A stretch of 64,000 nt of DNA from Armigeres subalbatus (taxonomy: Eukaryota > Arthropoda > Insecta > Diptera > Culicidae): assembly GCF_024139115.2 (NCBI RefSeq), contig NW_026943205.1, positions 434,001 to 498,000 on the forward strand, read 5' to 3'. How positions within the stretch are numbered: position 1 is the stretch's first letter; each line of letters opens with the position of its first letter. Of this stretch, positions 1 to 10,170 are shown piece by piece. Under the pieces are notes generated by a model. The model made no database searches. It was not told where the DNA came from and was given only the letters and a program-made list of their open reading frames with translations. Both the position numbers and the translations under genes were made by a program.

Positions 1-300
1 GTGTATTCTACGCACTATTGCATCCTGTTCCTCTGGTAACCTCACATCTTGAAGCAAAACCTGTGAAATAAAGAGCTTGAACATATTGTTATGAGATAAG
101 TGTTTACGATAAGTTTCTTGAATTAGCCGTGTTAGTAGTAAAGGGCAATAGATACAATTCACACCATTTGGGTTCAGCTTTTCCTTGAATATTCTAAGTA
201 TGTCCTGTTCTGTGTAACTTGGTTTCGAAATTGTAAATCGATGGAATTTTGGAAATATCTGCTCGTGTGCGTCTATGTCTATTGGAGAAATTTTGAAAAT
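1..300 (-). pseudogene. gypsy pol: linker and start of the integrase zinc-binding region
   Basis: Translation of the minus strand stays open from about 300 down to 1 and ends in EEQDAIVRRIH, which resembles the lead-in to the first histidine of the HHCC zinc-binding domain of gypsy integrases. The preceding stretch corresponds to the spacer between RNase H and integrase. It is in a different frame from the RNase H segment that stops at 357, so a frameshift or stop separates them. The catalytic core of the integrase would lie to the left of the window. Assignment to integrase is an inference from position and the short motif. Confidence 0.6.
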
Positions 301-356
301 TACTTGGTTTCTAAAAAGAATTTATAGGCTTTTCTGTTGTCCAAATATAGTAGTCA

Positions 357-1646
357 TCACTTGTGTCGGCTGGAGTGTACTGTATTCTCGTCATTTTCAT
401 TTTCGTCTTCTGCATTTTGTGTGTCCTCTTGTTCGTTGGCGTTCATTTCAAGTGTTCTAATTCTTGAGAGAGCATCTGCCACGACATTCTCTCTACCTGG
501 CTTATAGACTATTTCAAAGTCGAATTCGCACAAGTCTAATTTCCATCTAATAATTTTCTGATTCGCGCTTGTCATTGAATAAATTAGTGGTTGGTGGTCA
601 GTGACAAGCTTAAATCGTCTTCCATAAAGATATGGCCGAAAGTGCTTCACAGCCCAAATTATGGCCAATAGTTCTTTTTCTGTGGTGCAATAATTTTCCT
701 CTGATTTGTTTAGCGTCCTCGAAGCGTAAGCGATCGGTCGATCTTTTCCTAACTGTCCTTGCGATAACACTGCTCCTACCGCGAAATCACTAGCATCTGT
801 TGTGAGGATAAATTCCTTTGTGAAATCAGGATACGCCAGTATTGGGTCCATTGTTAAAAGAGATTTACATTTTTCAAAGCATTTGATTTTATCATGAGTA
901 AATTCGAAGTTTGTTTCACTTCGCAACAATTGTGTCAAAGGTTTAACCATTTTTGCGAAGTCTTTTATGAATCGGCGGTAATAACCAAGGGTTCCAAGAA
1001 AATGTTTAAGTTCTTTTTCGTTCTTTGGTTGGGGCCAGTTTTTGATAACGTCTATTTTGTCGCTATTTGGCTTAACGCCATCTTTGGTTACGGTATGTCA
1101 AAGAAATTGAACCTCCCGTCTAAAAAAATAGCATTTGTCCAATTGGATTTTTAAGCAAGCTTCTTTCAGTTTGCGAAGAACTTTGCGTAAATCTTTTACA
1201 TGTTCTTCGAATGAACTTGAAAAGACTATGATGTCGTCCATGTAGACAAGACAACATACACCAATTAGATCTCTGAGAACGGCATCCATTACCCTTTGAA
1301 AAGTTGCCGGGGCGTTCTTCAGACCAAACGGCATTCTGGTGAATTCGTATTTGCCAGAACTTATGGAGAAGGCCGTTTTCTCGATATCGTTTTCATCTAG
1401 TTGTATCTGATGGAAACCAGATACAAGATCTATTGTTGAGAAGTAAGTAGTTCTACCCAACTTGTCAAGTGTTTCCGTGATATCCGGAATAGGATATTTG
1501 TCTGAAATTGTTTTTTCATTGAGTTTTCGGTAGTCTATGACAAGCCGAAATTTTTTTAATCCTGATGCATCTGCCTTTTTGGGCACAATCCATACGGGGG
1601 ATGTGTAGGGCGATATGGACTCCTGAATAATCCCGTCCTTTAACAT
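357..1646 (-). pseudogene. gypsy pol: reverse transcriptase and RNase H, one in-frame stop
   Basis: The first part (1646-1101) is the Ty3/gypsy reverse transcriptase. It shows the SPVWIVPKK entry, the IDYRKLN motif, [12 protein letters not shown] with the first catalytic aspartate, [11 protein letters not shown], and the YMDD box with the catalytic aspartate pair. A TGA at 1098-1100 interrupts it; reading on in the same frame continues through the connection domain into RNase H (TTDASDFAVGAVLSQ, KELLAIIWAVKHFRPYL, VTDHQPL) and the typical ADALSR end. Both parts share one frame, so the break is a single nonsense change and not an indel. The reading is lost again near 357 before integrase. Several plus-strand ORFs over this stretch are shadows. 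Confidence 0.92.
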
Positions 1647-2032
1647 CTTTTTATTGGTGTTTGTACCTCGTCTTCAAAAATTTGAGGATATCGGTACGAC
1701 TTTGAATGAATTGGAATATTGTCCACAGTCCTTATTTTATGTTTAATTTTATGAGTGAATGTTAATTTTTCGTTGCCTGTGTACAAAATTTCTGAGCTTT
1801 CGTCAATGATTTTTTCTAATGCTGATTTTTCTAGTTTGTTTAATGAATCGTCCAAAATATTAAATTTGTTTCTGCTACCTTGAGGTTTTTCTGTGGCAAT
1901 AAATTCATCCTTATCAACATAGATCTCATGTGAATTGATTTCTATTTGTGATTTCGTATGGTTTCTTATTGCAACTATAGCGGTATTACGATCGCTATGG
2001 TAGATTCCTGGTAGAATTGAAAATTTTCCCAT
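1640..2032 (-). pseudogene. gypsy pol: protease-RT linker
   Basis: This open segment of 130 codons lies between the protease and the reverse transcriptase. Its C-terminal part (KHKI, then PIHSKSYRYP and a short EVQ-type helix) is the conserved lead-in to the RT of 17.6-type elements, just before the 'loss of frame' at 1640, where the RT continues in a different frame. The upstream part is a poorly conserved spacer rich in Asp, Asn and Lys. A decayed version of the same lead-in occurs in the other gypsy remnant at 59.97-60.41 kb, which supports the assignment. Confidence 0.7.
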
Positions 2033-2115
2033 GTTCTTTTCATTAGATATAATGAAGTCTCCCTGGTTTGCTACTTTTATTTGGATAAATTGTTCCTCCT
2101 GCTCTGTAAGGTTTA

Positions 2116-2488
2116 TTACTTGTTTCTCCGGGAATTTTTCTTCAGATCGAAAATTTTCCTGCCAATTCTCAATTTGTTCTTCCCAATATCTAAGTGAGAT
2201 TTAAGGTCTCTAAGAGTCTCATAACCTACTAGCCCATCGAAAAATTGTGGAATTTGAAAATATAAAATTTCAGTTTTTCTTAATCTCGAAAAGATCAAAT
2301 GATACTGATCTATCGATTTCATGTGTGCCACTAATGTTTGAGACTTTAATCCCTTTTTCCGTTTTGCTGTTTTCTAAATTGACATGGTCGGGGGAAATGT
2401 AATTCTTATTTGCTCCTGTGTCAATTAAGAATTTCAATTCTCCTTTTGTCGTCATGATCGTTATGTACGGTATGAAGTTGTTATTCAT
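2116..2488 (-). pseudogene. gypsy pol: aspartic protease, frameshifted
   Basis: The first half (2488-2270) contains FLIDTGANKNYI, the catalytic D-T-G triad of a retroviral-type aspartic protease, about residue 22 of the open segment. The second half is in another frame (2331-2116) and shows FDGLVGYETL, the position of the conserved hydrophobic-hydrophobic-Gly element near the end of the protease fold. The frame changes between about 2331 and 2270. The active enzyme would be a homodimer that cuts Gag-Pol; this copy would make only an N-terminal fragment. Confidence 0.8.
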
Positions 2489-2633
2489 TTCTTTGGTGCG
2501 TTTCCTTCGACTATTTGAAAATTTAGTTCGTCGTCAATAAAATATTCGTCATCGTCGGATTGCAATATTGAAGTGTCTACTTTATTTTCCAAGGGTTCTT
2601 GTTTCAATTCTTCGTCCGTCGTCTGGTTATTGT

Positions 2634-3608
2634 TTATTTGTTGTCTGGATTGGGCCGTTCGCATTGAAACGTCTCCGTCGTTAATTTGTTTCTGAAATTT
2701 GACCCTTTCTGAAAATTTTGAGTATTTTTGTTGTGATTTGGTGGGTTTTGTGGTGGCGTTGGTTTCCTCTCGTATTGTTGTACGTGCTTATTGTCGTTCT
2801 TAAAAGTGTTCGGTTTTGTATTTTTGACGTCCATTGTCTGTCTATTTGGTTTTTGCCTGAACGCGGCGTTCGAGTATTGCATTGTGATAGCGTATGCGTC
2901 CTCTAAAGATTGGGGCCTGTAACTCCTTACGTGCATAGATAGTTCGTCATTTAACCCATCAATAAATCGCGTTAGTGACATAAGACTAATTAAACTGTTA
3001 ATGGCCTTCGTGGACGACTTGTAATCGTCCATTAAGGCTGCTGTTGCCTTAATCGCTGTATCTATTTTCTTAAGTTGGTTGTAATACTCGGCTAGCGTTT
3101 TCCTACCCTGGCTAACATAAAATAACGATTGTATATGAGACGTAAGGTCTCGTCGGTCTCCGTAGGAGTTTAAAATAACATCTTTAATCTGATCCCAGTC
3201 GTTGGGATTTCCTGCAGCGATCAATATTTCCTTAGCATCACCGATTATTTTGCATTTTATAGCCCTAACGATCTGGCCATACATGGGGTCATTCTTGTAA
3301 GTTTTAAATAGGTCAAGGGTATTTTCCGCATCCTCTATCCAGGCGTGCGTCTCCTTCTTGTTCCCAGAAAATGTGGATAGATTCTTAATAGGGTCAGGGG
3401 TCCTAAATAAAAGGAATGGGTCTTCTGACCTACTTTTCATTGCATTCATAGTGCTGATGAGTTGGTTTTGGTTATCCGTAAGTGTTTTTATATGCTGTAG
3501 AAGACTGTCGATTGTAATTTGTGGACGAGCTGGGTCTGGTTGAGCAAGTTCATCCAGATCCGGATCCACGATTGGCAATGGTTCGGGAGAAATAAAATCA
3601 CGATCCAT
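2634..3608 (-). CDS. gypsy-type Gag, 324 aa
   Basis: Nucleocapsid/capsid protein of the LTR element; it would assemble the particle in which reverse transcription takes place. The ORF starts at the first ATG after the primer-binding region, with a 5' leader of about 500 bp to the PBS at 4114-4125. The N-terminus is acidic and proline-rich. The middle (about residues 75-245) has the retrotransposon gag fold signature, including AWIEDAENTLDLF, a YGDRRDL turn and a predicted helical FIDGLNDEL element. The C-terminal third is rich in Asn, Gln, Pro and Lys and lacks CCHC knuckles, as in 17.6-type gags. It ends at a TAA; downstream an acidic stretch in another frame may be the original Gag tail, so this C-terminus may be cut short by a frameshift. 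Confidence 0.85.
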   Translation of the reverse strand: MDRDFISPEPLPIVDPDLDELAQPDPARPQITIDSLLQHIKTLTDNQNQLISTMNAMKSRSEDPFLLFRTPDPIKNLSTFSGNKKETHAWIEDAENTLDLFKTYKNDPMYGQIVRAIKCKIIGDAKEILIAAGNPNDWDQIKDVILNSYGDRRDLTSHIQSLFYVSQGRKTLAEYYNQLKKIDTAIKATAALMDDYKSSTKAINSLISLMSLTRFIDGLNDELSMHVRSYRPQSLEDAYAITMQYSNAAFRQKPNRQTMDVKNTKPNTFKNDNKHVQQYERKPTPPQNPPNHNKNTQNFQKGSNFRNKLTTETFQCERPNPDNK

Positions 3609-4113
3609 ATTGCCGAGATAGAAAAGAAATTTTCCTACTGTTAATTAGTGTTTTGTCTACTAACTGAGGTAATTTAACGCAAGAGATTCACTTCCTCACT
3701 GCACTCACTGTTTGTTGTAATATAACACTTGTTATTTAAATAAAATGTTTTGTACTTACGAGAGTATGATGAACATCTCCCGGAGCCTAATCGTGTTGAT
3801 GGTTTGTTTTTTTTGTTGAGGTTCGGTGAGTGGGCCTTCCTTCGCTCTGTTCCACACAAACTGCTGGATATTCCCTCCGCAGCGGTCTCCCGGTAGTACA
3901 GGTGTTCGCGATGAACGATGCTCCGTCAGCTTTCAAAAGTGGTCACTTCGAGAAAACTGATCTTATATCCGTTAAGTCGGTTTTGAACTTACGTTCGCTT
4001 CTCCACTACACTATTTTTATATTCCCTAAAGATAGGAAGTTTTGAAACAACACTGTTCCTTCTGAACTGACACTTAGACTTTTAGTCCTGCACTTAATTC
4101 CACACACTTTTCC

Positions 4114-4125
4114 GCGACTGCGCCA
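4114..4125 (-). other. primer-binding site, tRNA-Ser type
   Basis: On the minus strand the sequence is TGGCGCAGTCGC, complementary to the 3' end of tRNA-Ser as used by 17.6 and 297 (family knowledge). It sits directly against the end of the LTR (ATAAC then TGG) and about 500 bp before the gag start, the expected place for minus-strand DNA priming. Confidence 0.8.
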
Positions 4126-4410
4126 GTTATGCTTCGTTCACAACGAATGGCATAAAAATAAATTTATTATCGATTTAATCTTAAGTCAAACATATCACAC
4201 TTAGAACTAACTCACTTTTTGCGTTTCACTTGCTTTTATAATATAAAATTGCTGCAACTGCGAATTCCTGGGTGGCATGACTCTGGCTTGACATCGTTAC
4301 TATGGCGGGTGAATATTGCGAACCTCATCGGTTTCGTCTTCGCGCGTGTAACAGGCTGGATGGATGTTGGCGTTGTTGCTATGGGCCTAGGTGGCGGGGA
4401 CCAACATAAC

Positions 4411-4411
<1 letters not shown>
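4126..4411 (-). repeat. gypsy 5' LTR (right border uncertain)
   Basis: The LTR end adjoining the primer site reads ...GAACGAAGCATAAC on the minus strand. Inside it are a TATA box (4233-4240) and an AATAAA signal (minus strand of 4163-4168), in the order expected for U3-R-U5. The outer end could be anywhere between about 4260 and 4411, because the TA microsatellite and an R1-like LINE tail abut it and the second LTR needed for comparison is outside the window. Confidence 0.6.
4233..4240 (-). promoter_or_regulatory. TATA box of the gypsy LTR
   Basis: TATAAAAG on the minus strand, about 110 bp before the LTR end and with an initiator-like AGTT downstream. It would drive the genomic RNA of the element. 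Identified by sequence and position only. Confidence 0.55.

Positions 4412-4460
<49 letters not shown>
4412..4460. repeat. (TA)n microsatellite, about 24 units
   Basis: Uninterrupted TA run between the 3' end of an R1-like fragment and the gypsy LTR. It is read as a poly Ile-Tyr stretch in overlapping ORFs, which are artefacts of the repeat. Confidence 0.97.
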
Positions 4461-4463
<3 letters not shown>

Positions 4464-5190
4464 GGGTAGTGTCCAGACCATGTGGCAAGCATGTGGTCAC
4501 GCATTGCGCGAAAACGTGAGCACATGAACAACACGTGTTCCGCCGTTTCCTCTAAACCTGCGCACACCAAACACTCGGGCGTGGCCGAGCAAGCCAGCTG
4601 CGTTACCTGCACTTTGATTTGGCAGCACGCTTAAACGCCGGGCACATCGAACCCCCCATGGAGTGCTTGCTGTTCACAGTTTTGCTGGAACAGATCAAAC
4701 AATTGGGAGGGTTCGTGCAGCATTTTGCCTTATGTCCCTCCAATCCGCAGCGTCGGCAGAGATTGCTTCTGTCAGGGCCTTTGCAGTCCCATTGCTTGTG
4801 CCACGGTTCCAGGCACTTGATGCAAACTTCGGGTTGCTCGTATATGCGCACAGGGCATACCGACCATCCCACCTTGACGCTCCCTAACTTGACTACCTTG
4901 GAGGCGTCCGCTGCAGATAGCCGAACCAATGCTACCTGCGTCCCTGCCGGACCTTTCCGTAGCCGAACGGCTGCGGTGGGCGTCTCCACTTCACACTGTT
5001 GCCGCAGTGCCGTGACGAACTCTTCGACTTCGGTGATCTCGTCCAGGTCTTTAACCCTTAGATTCACCTCCGTCGTGAGTGCCCTCACCTTGACCGTCTC
5101 GCCTAGGACCTCCTCCGCCAACTTCTTGTAGGTGGCGCCCTTTTGCGAGACGCCCGCTTCAGCTCGAGTATCATCTCGCCCATCCGCCCG
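4461..5190 (-). mobile_element. R1-like LINE, 5'-truncated and with most of ORF2 deleted
   Basis: The minus strand begins inside ORF1 (about 5190), runs through the three-knuckle C-terminus of ORF1 to its end at 4603, and then shows the first six codons of ORF2 (VTQL) fused directly to the extreme C-terminus of ORF2 (a C-x2-C ... HVLFMC zinc-type motif, 4590-4500). The APE endonuclease and reverse transcriptase are absent. The same ORF1/ORF2 boundary in the longer element at 17.6 kb shows what is missing. The initiator ATG of ORF2 is GTG here. The copy ends next to the TA microsatellite. Confidence 0.85.
4603..5190 (-). pseudogene. R1-like ORF1 (Gag-like) C-terminal part
   Basis: This is the RNA-binding ORF1 protein of an R1-clade LINE, lacking its N-terminus. 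From about 5180 it aligns by eye to ORF1 of the element at 16.0-17.6 kb: YKKLAEEVLGETVKVRAL, the ITEVEEFVTAL helix, the AVRLRKGPAGTQVA strand and VGWSVCPV. Three zinc knuckles follow: C-x2-C-x4-H-x4-C twice (CIKCLEPWHKQWDC and CRRCGLEGHKAKC) and a third of C-x2-C-x8-H type. The open frame extends upstream to 5265, but those residues do not resemble ORF1 and are probably flanking DNA. It ends with a stop overlapping the ORF2 start, the R1 arrangement. Confidence 0.85.
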
Positions 5191-5429
5191 TGAAAATAAA
5201 ACAAATTCGATCAAACATTTCTTAAAATCTATTTCAAAAAATTGCTCAATCTGCAACAATAACAACGTTCATTTGGCTCACGTTTTGGCAGTTCCCAATG
5301 CCCGATTGGCTCACAATGGCATATCTCTCATAATAGGATCCCTGTTTGTTGCTGCTCAACATAGTTGCAATGGACTATAACGGATTCTAATGAACACGCG
5401 GTGCGTAGGGTTGTCGGTACAGCCGTTGT
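5191..5429. other. unrecognised flank
   Basis: Sequence between the R1-like remnant and the TTCGGCC repeat. I see no gene or repeat I recognise here. Confidence 0.4.
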
Positions 5430-5490
5430 AGCAACATGGCCCTTTCGGCCTAGTGGCCTTCGGCCAAATGGCATTCGGCCAAACTGATGT
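5430..5490. repeat. TTCGGCC-type short tandem repeat
   Basis: A run of degenerate units of the form CCTTCGGCCAAATGGC in which TTCGGCC recurs at about 16-bp steps. The same family recurs at 42.17-42.30 kb, and weaker relatives occur near 39.18 kb and 39.59 kb. Confidence 0.75.
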
Positions 5491-8400
5491 TTTGTTTAGT
5501 GTCATTTGAATCAAGGAAGTACTAGTGTTTCATCGGTATTTTTTGTAATCCACGGCTTATCAGCTAGTCTAAAACCACACCAGATATTCGCTAAAACTAG
5601 CAAGCGAATAATAATATCTCCATGAGCAACAACGTCAACGACACATATTTCTAAGAGAATTTAAAAGAAAATGTACTTGATGTCCCAATCATAAGGAAAT
5701 ATTTCATTTCATTAATTCATCATTTAAGTATCGAACAAATAATGTTTCGTTTTATTTCGCATTTCCATTTTTTATTCTATTCCATATCCACTTAAAAATT
5801 GTTTTTTTTTTCGCGTACCACTTTTCCTTTGTCCCATATTCAATATCGGTCAGCAAGATTAATAAAAATGTAAATGATGGACATTGTTCAACATATATAG
5901 GGGAACTGTTCCATTTTCCATCTCACTGAACAAATATTCATCTCATCGCAAAACCACCAATCTCATCACTTCTTTTTGCTAACACGCTTGCTCACTGATG
6001 GGAAAAATCACAAAAATACGAAACCAACCAAATTTCCTTTCATTGCTTTGTTTCTGATTGGATGGAAATAGGAGCTATGGGATGAAGTGTCGAACCGTTC
6101 CCCTACGTTATGTAGCCAAAAAGCTTCCACATGACCAACATATTTATCAAAATTTCTAGTGACAGTAAGTAGTAAATTATTCCATCGCATGTCCCACAAA
6201 GCCCAGTTCTAAAAATTAATTTCGTCCCAAACCATTGTAACCGGGAGCCTCCAGCGGATGAAGGGATGCACATCAGCTGGCGATCACGTGATTTGGTCGC
6301 AAGTTGCCCTCACAACACAAGCAGCCTGTCTTTCGGATCATAATGCGCACCATCTTGCCGATCCGAGTAGAGTCCACTTGACATCACTTTTATACACTCA
6401 CAATTTTCAAGTGGCATGCACCACCAGTTACGTAAAAAGCAAAAAATGGTTACTCACGACGAGCTTGTCGTGTAGGGACGGCAAGAAAGTAGAGTTGATT
6501 AATGCTCCGCATGATGAATAATCTTTCTAATAACCCATCTCAGCCGTTTTCTTCCTTTCATTTCAATGTGCGGGTGTGTGTGTGTCTGCACTTGGGTTGG
6601 GTCACTTTTCGGAAAGGGTTGGAACCCCTCACAGGTGCACTTGGACGAAGGAGAAGAATTTCATGGAGACGAAAACACCACCGCGCATCGTTGACGATGA
6701 TGAACGCTCCACGGCTCTTTTGCTCTTGAAAGGCTTTGCGATGCTCGACAGCCCAGCCCTCCTTCTAATATCCGCCGCCGCCACTCGCTCGCCGGTTGCA
6801 CCTCCTTTAGCTCCACGTTCGGTGTGGGGAGCCGGGGTGTAATTATGCATTCTGTAAATGAATATCTGAAAGAAGGAAAGCCTGCTATCAAGCGATATGG
6901 TTGGGAGATGTTGCTCCCGTGTGGAAGGAAACGGCGAGGGGCGTGGGAGAAAGCGAGTGAAGGCGGATGAAAAGCGGAAGGCAAAGGCGTATGTACCTAC
7001 GACTGGAATTAAGGTCTTTAATGGCACTTGAAGAGTTGTGGCTGACTATAAATGAAATGCATAAATTACATGCACTTCGCGTAGCGCTCGACGAGATTTC
7101 AGGATGTGTATGTGTGTATGCATGGTTGCAGGTGGGTAACCGGTACGAGATTGTATGTGTGAAAAATACCTTTGGGAGTCCCCGTAGCATCATTGGATGC
7201 ATCAGCAAGAAGGTAACGGCAGCAAGGCATGCCGGTAACAAGCGTAATTATGTTCAGCAATGAATAGGGATTTTTTCAACATCTTTTTTTTCGTAGCTGC
7301 TGGCTTCCTGTTTCCGTTCGGAGACCTACACGGTGGCTTGGGAAATGTCTAGAAAACTTTGACGATTGCGGAGAAAGTTACGGTAATTAGATCAGGTTCT
7401 CTTTTTTTGGCGGGAGATTTTTCCTTCAGTGATGTGGTCCTTTGTAAATGCTTGTACTGGAGAAAGAAAAATCCCGAGAAAACTTTCAAACAACATCAAC
7501 ACAGTGAATAGTGAAATTTCACTAAAAAGCGAACGAACAAATTTGTGCGATTGCCTGAAGTACAAGTCATTTTTCTTCCTGGTCCAGTCGTTGAGCAAGC
7601 AGGGATGTAGCGCTAAGTGTACATCAAAGTAATGGATCGAACACTTTATTATTGGCAAACACCGTTTCGGATCACTATATGTAGTGATTATGGTCATTAA
7701 TATGCTTAACAATGTCAAACGAATTCTGGATAGGAGATACGAAAATCAAACACACTGAAAATGTTTAACCTCTTTTTTTGCAGTCGAAAAAGACTGTCAG
7801 TGTCAAGGTCATTCTTACTACCTTTCGACCAAAAACTTGGTGCGACTTCGGAAGATCTTCACAGGTCACATTTTCAGTAGTAGGTACAATTAATATTTAT
7901 CACTCGGACATATTGCTCATATTGACTTCCTAATATACGATCGTGAGAAGATTCCAACCACTGAAACAGTTATTTGTTAGCGATGTTGCCAGTACACGTT
8001 CATTAAAGTTGTGGGATATTGAGACAGAATTATTCTTATAAGTGCAGAGTATCAACACTTAACACTCAACCACCGTTTCCATCCTTGTTGGTTTACTGTT
8101 TTAAGCTTTTAATCACTCATACCCTTACCGAATCCGTGGATCGATAAGAAGAGAGTTGAAAAGGCTGCTATTTGTAACATCCTTGAGTTGAAGCTTCGTA
8201 GCTTAGTATTGATTAATGGTATAAGAACTACAAAGTTTTTTAACCATGTTCATCTTTCCTGTTCTTGTACAAATTGACTGGAACGTGATTCAAACTCAGC
8301 TATTTAGATTGCTGGAGATGTTAATTGAACGCATCTCCATAATCATGGAAGCTTTTCCAAACGGTTCTCTGTTTTTGTGCACATTCTAAAAGAATGTTTC

Positions 8401-9261
8401 AGTCTATCGATTGTGGAAACATGTCTAAAGGAACCCTTGTTACACCGCAACCGATTTGACACGTCACAGAGCGCCCATCTACAACCCTGATGACGATGAT
8501 GATGGTAAGCAATCTCAACATCAACAGCACTATTGCATTTCTCTCCTCGGCAAAGAACCGAACTTTCGGCGTCGGCTTCGCACCGGCAGCTGAAGTGGGT
8601 GGCAAATTGCTTCCGAATGATTAATGTTCGATTTTTTTTTCACTTTAACTCATGCAATCTTGATAACCGGAGAGACGAACTTCCTTCGGGGCACAAGTAA
8701 CGCTCTGTTGGCGCAAACGTCCCTCATGTTCGACAGTTTATCATGGCCCGAGATTGGCAGCATAGCAGCACACACCGCCGCCACCACCACGCGCGGAGGA
8801 CACGGAGGACAGCGAAAAATTTCCGAGCAAAACTTTTGCCCCGAAGCGAAGCACACACTAGTTGTAGAACTGAACTGGAATGGAACACGGAAGTTTATCC
8901 AACTAGGACGACAACGGAACCATTCTTACAATTTATTCGAAACGTGCAGAGATTTTCCAAAGTATTAAGTTTTTATTCTCAAAAAATAAAAATCAAAGGT
9001 ATGATTATTGATCTTCCTCGAGTTTAAAAAATTCAGAAATGATGCTTTAGACTTCAGTAAGTCTTGCGAGCAAGTAATTTCTACGTAGGAATGCTAATCT
9101 GGTCACTGGTGTCGACGATGTGGATTTGCAGTTGGTTTCTCGGTTAAAGTTTATCATTATGCATTTTACCCAAGATGTTGTGATGATGAAATGCAATGAC
9201 CCGAAAATGAAAATAATTAGAAGGGTCTATCCGAATTTATATTTCCGAAACTTTTTGCCTT
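5491..9261. other. 3.8 kb with no recognised gene or repeat
   Basis: The longest stretch without an identified element. ORFs on both strands are short, of biased composition and carry no family motif. Small features only: a GT run near 6575, T-rich tracts near 5795, 7285 and 8630, and a GC-richer patch near 8750-8860. It could be unique host intergenic or intronic DNA; no splice-site pair or coding signature supports an exon. Confidence 0.5.
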
Positions 9262-9310
9262 TCTCGTATACAAAGTATCCAGATTGGCAATCCTACGCCT
9301 TTGCTCGCAA
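9262..9310 (-). repeat. tRNA-derived SINE fragment
   Basis: The minus strand reads GTAGCCTTGCGAGCAAAGGC followed by GTAGGATTGCCAATC, the same head as in the SINE copies at 58.49 and 61.63 kb. Only about 45 bp is recognisable. It lies where the 3' end of the R1-like copy is expected. Confidence 0.5.
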
Positions 9311-9680
9311 GGCTACTGGAGACCCTGTTACCCTCTCTTCTAATGTCCTAGTCCCTCCGGGACTTACTGGATGTCAATACTTCGGAGAGGGGCTGGGCTC
9401 ATGCACTTCACTTGTCCAGCCCCTAGCAAGCATTGCTAGTTCGCTGCATTCTCCTCATCATTACTGATGACAGTATGAATGCGTATCTCAACTACGACAC
9501 GTTTTGTATTTGGCGCTCATACAATTGCTCTCACTTCTTAATTACGGCACGGCTCTTCCAATAAGCGTACCGATTGAGTTCCGAGGTCGGTCCAGTAGTT
9601 TCGGTTGAAGAATGGCTTCCGGTTCACTGGCGCCCCGACGACTCAGAATTGGTTGTTTTTCCACGATCGGCTACTACTCA

Positions 9681-10170
9681 TCATTTTCGCTCACTGTCCA
9701 GTGCCCTCTGGTCTTCACGCCATTTTCGCTGCAACGACAGCATGATCTGCGTTACTGTTCTGTTCACCATGTTCCACGTATTCTTATCCTCACGCATTTT
9801 CTGAACGATGTTGTCGGGGTTTATGCTACGAGTACTGACCGTTGAGATCCAACTCCGTTCAGCCCTGAATCGTGGGCAGTCGAATATCACGTGCTCCGGT
9901 GTTTCTTCACAATTCGGACAGGCCGGACAAAGTGGAGACTCTGCGTGTCCGAATCTATGCAAATACTTCCTGAATCATCCATGGCCTGACAGAAACTGCG
10001 TCAGGAAGAAGTTGACTTCTCCGTGATTTCTGTTCTCCCACGACTGCAGGTTCAAAATGGACCGATAGGTCCACCTTCCTTTGGAACTACTGTCCCTGTC
10101 CAGCTGCCACTATCGCATTGAATCGACTCTCGCAATCTTGCGTGCTCCCGTCGTTCCACGTACACAGTAT
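9681..10170 (-). pseudogene. R1-like ORF2, C-terminal segment
   Basis: From about 10,165 the minus strand reads ERREHARLRES, then a KEG-W-type block, HGEVNFFLTQFLSGHG, and after a stop the LHRFGHAESPLCPAC and EHVIFDCPRFRAER zinc-type C-terminus, ending at 9681. It parallels the end of ORF2 in the plus-strand element (VNFHLTQVLSEHG, LHRFGFADSAECPEC, EHVMFACPRFEVER). An in-frame stop replaces the Cys/Phe position after HG near 9978. Confidence 0.85.

Larger units (their letters stand above)
1..4411 (-). mobile_element. Ty3/gypsy LTR retrotransposon, 17.6/297-like, running off the left end
   Basis: Read on the minus strand the order is LTR with TATA box, primer-binding site, gag, aspartic protease, reverse transcriptase, RNase H and the beginning of integrase; the rest, including any env and the 3' LTR, lies outside the window. 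The primer site matches the tRNA-Ser type used by Drosophila 17.6 and 297 (family knowledge), and the gag has no zinc knuckle, which also fits that group. Gag is an open ORF, but pol is interrupted by frameshifts in the protease, near 1640 and near 357, and by an in-frame TGA at 1098-1100, so the copy cannot make a complete Pol. The right border of the LTR is uncertain because an R1-like LINE fragment and a TA microsatellite abut it. Confidence 0.9.

Noticed and set aside
4219..4527. ORFs with long Ile-Tyr runs
   Set aside because: Translation of the TA microsatellite.
4619..5131. 170-codon plus-strand ORF
   Set aside because: Opposite strand of the R1-like ORF1 zinc-knuckle region.
6629..7241. 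Overlapping minus-strand ORFs of 107-132 codons
   Set aside because: Biased composition, multiple frames open together and no motif.
8624..8968. 114-codon plus-strand ORF with Thr/Arg/Gly-rich centre
   Set aside because: Overlaps other ORFs on both strands; no family, no splice signals.
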